DNA of 7,755 bases from Candidatus Vogelbacteria bacterium CG22_combo_CG10-13_8_21_14_all_37_9 (GTDB lineage Bacteria > Patescibacteriota > Minisyncoccia > Phycocordibacterales > XYD1-FULL-46-19), in the NCBI GenBank assembly GCA_002772495.1, contig PCSX01000037.1, forward strand, positions 707 through 8,461, in the 5' to 3' direction. The position numbers and the translations under genes are program-made. Below are positions 6,609-7,755 of the stretch, one piece after another (the first letter of the stretch is position 1; each line of letters opens with the position of its first letter). The notes beneath the pieces are model-generated. The model worked only from the letters and a program-made list of their open reading frames with translations, had not been told where the DNA came from and made no database searches.

Positions 6609-6820
6609 GGTCGCTCGCGGTTCCACCTGGTTTTCCCGCCCTCTCCTGGCTGGCAGAGGGCGGGACTCTTCATTAAAACAAATTAGTCTGCTTAAAGTGC
6701 AGATCCCAAACAGGGGATAGTCGTTGGTAGCGACCACAATCTTTATTAAGCTTATGGTAAGGCTTAAACTTAATTGTGTCAACCCGGCAGTAGATCTTAT
6801 CCTAAGATTCACTATCGAGT
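6555..6820 (-). promoter_or_regulatory. T-box riboswitch leader (tRNA-sensing), probably tRNA-Thr, upstream of thrS
   Basis: On the - strand the T-box sequence AGGTGGAACCGCG lies at 6628-6616, a close match to the family consensus AGGGTGGNACCGCG. Just before it is a perfect 10-bp stem III (6664-6655 with 6644-6635, cccgccctct/agagggcggg). ACCAGG (6631-6626) can pair with CCTGGT (6601-6596) to form the antiterminator, and the same CCTGGT belongs to the 5' arm of the terminator, so the two folds exclude each other. The unpaired TGGA would pair with the UCCA end of a tRNA whose discriminator base is U. Upstream, 6816-6665 should hold stem I and the linker: cacaat (6778-6773) pairs with attgtg (6740-6735), and ACC at 6728-6726 is a candidate Thr specifier. 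Stem I does not show the usual AGTA/GAA specifier-loop signature. The 5' limit is approximate. Uncharged tRNA binding should allow read-through to the downstream genes. Confidence 0.85.
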
Positions 6821-6845
6821 TAATTATTTCTAAGGTTTAAAAAAA

Positions 6846-7755
6846 TTAAATTAATTCCTTCAAACTCTCGACAATTAAACTCGGTTCGCCATTACGGAAA
6901 GAAATTCTACCTTTAATGGCTAGACATTTATCAGCTTGGATTAAATCACGATGTTCGTTATAGATTCGACTAAAGAAGACGGTTTCAATTTGATCGTTAA
7001 AATCCGCTATTTTAACAAAGGCCATATGCTCGCCTTTTTTAGTGGTAATTTCTCGAATGGTTTCTACCACTGCGCCAATTATGACTACCGAGTCTTCGCT
7101 TAAAGTTTTAATTGATTTGATATTATGTTCGGCTTGATCGAATCTCTCTTGGAATTCGGCTAGGGGATGACCGGACAAATAAAGACCGAGCAGTTCTTTT
7201 TCCCAAGCCAATTTTAATTTCATTGATACCGGCTCGCTCGGTTTAAATTTTAAAGCGGGGATAGTCGAGGAATCATTCATCAAACCAAAAATAGAAATCT
7301 GGTCGATATTTTTTGAGCCACTTTCTTTATTGTAAGTCAAGGCTTCTTCGATATTAGCGATCATCGCTCCTCGCTCTTCACCAAGAGAATCCAACGCTCC
7401 GGATTTAATCAAAGCTTCAAGTGATTTTTTATTCATATTTTTATGAGTCACTCGTTCTAGGAAATTTTGATAAGACAAATATGGTCCACCCCGTTTGCGC
7501 TCCTCGACAATAAAATCAGAAATTTCTTTACCTAGATTTTTAATGGTATAAAGGCCAAAACGAATCGTATCTCGTTCTCGTTTGAAACGTTGAGCCAGGG
7601 TTGTGGCTTCTGGGGTGAGGGCAGATAGATCGCCTAAACAGGCTTTAATCACCGCAAAATCACCAAAACTTTCGTTGACATCTGGTGCTAGGACAGGGAT
7701 ATCTAATTTTTTACATTCACTAATAATAACGGCAATTTCTTCAACGTCACCAGAT
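6846..7755 (-). CDS. dnaE: DNA polymerase III alpha subunit, C-terminal part (partial)
   Basis: The reading frame is open to the right edge, so the gene is cut by the window; 302 residues are visible. DnaE, not another polymerase, is shown by LAPDVNESFGDFAV (22-35), IRFGLYTIKNLG (64-75) and GGPYLSYQNFLERV with NKKSLEALIKSGALDSLG (about 89-125). The last two are the helix-hairpin-helix region that binds DNA. LLGLYLSGHPL (188-198) follows. The end (about 222-302) is the OB-fold: VIIGAVVETIREITTKKGEHMAFVKIAD, then LAIKGRISFRNGEPSLIVESLKEL. The protein stops at the OB-fold without a long tau-binding tail as in E. coli. The polymerase active site and PHP domain lie outside the window. DnaE is the replicative polymerase subunit. 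The gene precedes the thrS leader in the same direction; only seven T residues and a short spacer separate its stop from the T-box stem I region. Confidence 0.95.
   Translation of the reverse strand, partial: SGDVEEIAVIISECKKLDIPVLAPDVNESFGDFAVIKACLGDLSALTPEATTLAQRFKRERDTIRFGLYTIKNLGKEISDFIVEERKRGGPYLSYQNFLERVTHKNMNKKSLEALIKSGALDSLGEERGAMIANIEEALTYNKESGSKNIDQISIFGLMNDSSTIPALKFKPSEPVSMKLKLAWEKELLGLYLSGHPLAEFQERFDQAEHNIKSIKTLSEDSVVIIGAVVETIREITTKKGEHMAFVKIADFNDQIETVFFSRIYNEHRDLIQADKCLAIKGRISFRNGEPSLIVESLKELI

Noticed and set aside
6777..6782. TTGACA on the - strand with a TACCAT 17 bases later, as a promoter
   Set aside because: It sits inside the predicted stem I of the T-box; a start there would remove half the sensor. 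The match is probably chance.
6594..6812. 72-codon - strand ORF
   Set aside because: It runs through the T-box leader (stem I, stem III and the T-box motif); the RNA structure explains this sequence.
6846..7652. dnaE starting at a GTG at 7652
   Set aside because: The frame stays open to the window edge and the preceding residues (including APDVNESF) are conserved DnaE sequence, so this is an internal codon.

Overview
The window is an AT-rich stretch of bacterial chromosome made almost entirely of core information-processing genes: the end of pheS, pheT, gyrB, thrS and the end of dnaE. A reduced bacterium of the Candidate Phyla Radiation (Patescibacteria) type is the best guess. PheT is about half the usual length, ThrRS has no TGS domain, a stand-alone four-helix-bundle (23S intervening-sequence type) gene is present, and none of the five visible gene starts has a Shine-Dalgarno sequence. 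Stops are TAA, TAG and TGA, and no conserved gene contains an in-frame TGA, so the standard bacterial code fits. The lineage assignment is inference.

Left part (1-1829, + strand): a pheS-pheT operon interrupted by a small cassette at 111-616. The cassette starts in the pheS stop codon and ends one base before the pheT start. It encodes a four-helix-bundle protein and has inverted repeats at its ends, plus a partial duplication of its left end. PheT itself lacks the EMAP-type tRNA-binding domain and the B3/B4 editing domain.

Middle (1830-4377): a 231-bp spacer carries two consecutive RNA folds, a 12-bp hairpin and a 77-nt three-way-junction-like structure. Next comes a complete gyrB. The gap between gyrB and the convergent thrS is filled by a nested palindrome of about 184 bp whose GC-rich core looks like a two-way transcription terminator.

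Right part (4378-7755, - strand, read right to left): the 3' end of dnaE, then a T-box riboswitch leader, a 79-codon putative membrane-protein gene, and thrS. The T-box carries an AGGTGGAACCGCG motif, a stem III, an antiterminator pairing and a 24-bp terminator hairpin with a T run. It is expected to sense uncharged tRNA, most simply tRNA-Thr, and to control read-through into the small gene and thrS.

The most interesting items are the T-box in front of thrS with an intervening membrane-protein gene, the inverted-repeat cassette inside pheST, the minimal PheT, and the two large structured spacers. No CRISPR array, tRNA, rRNA or transposase gene was seen.
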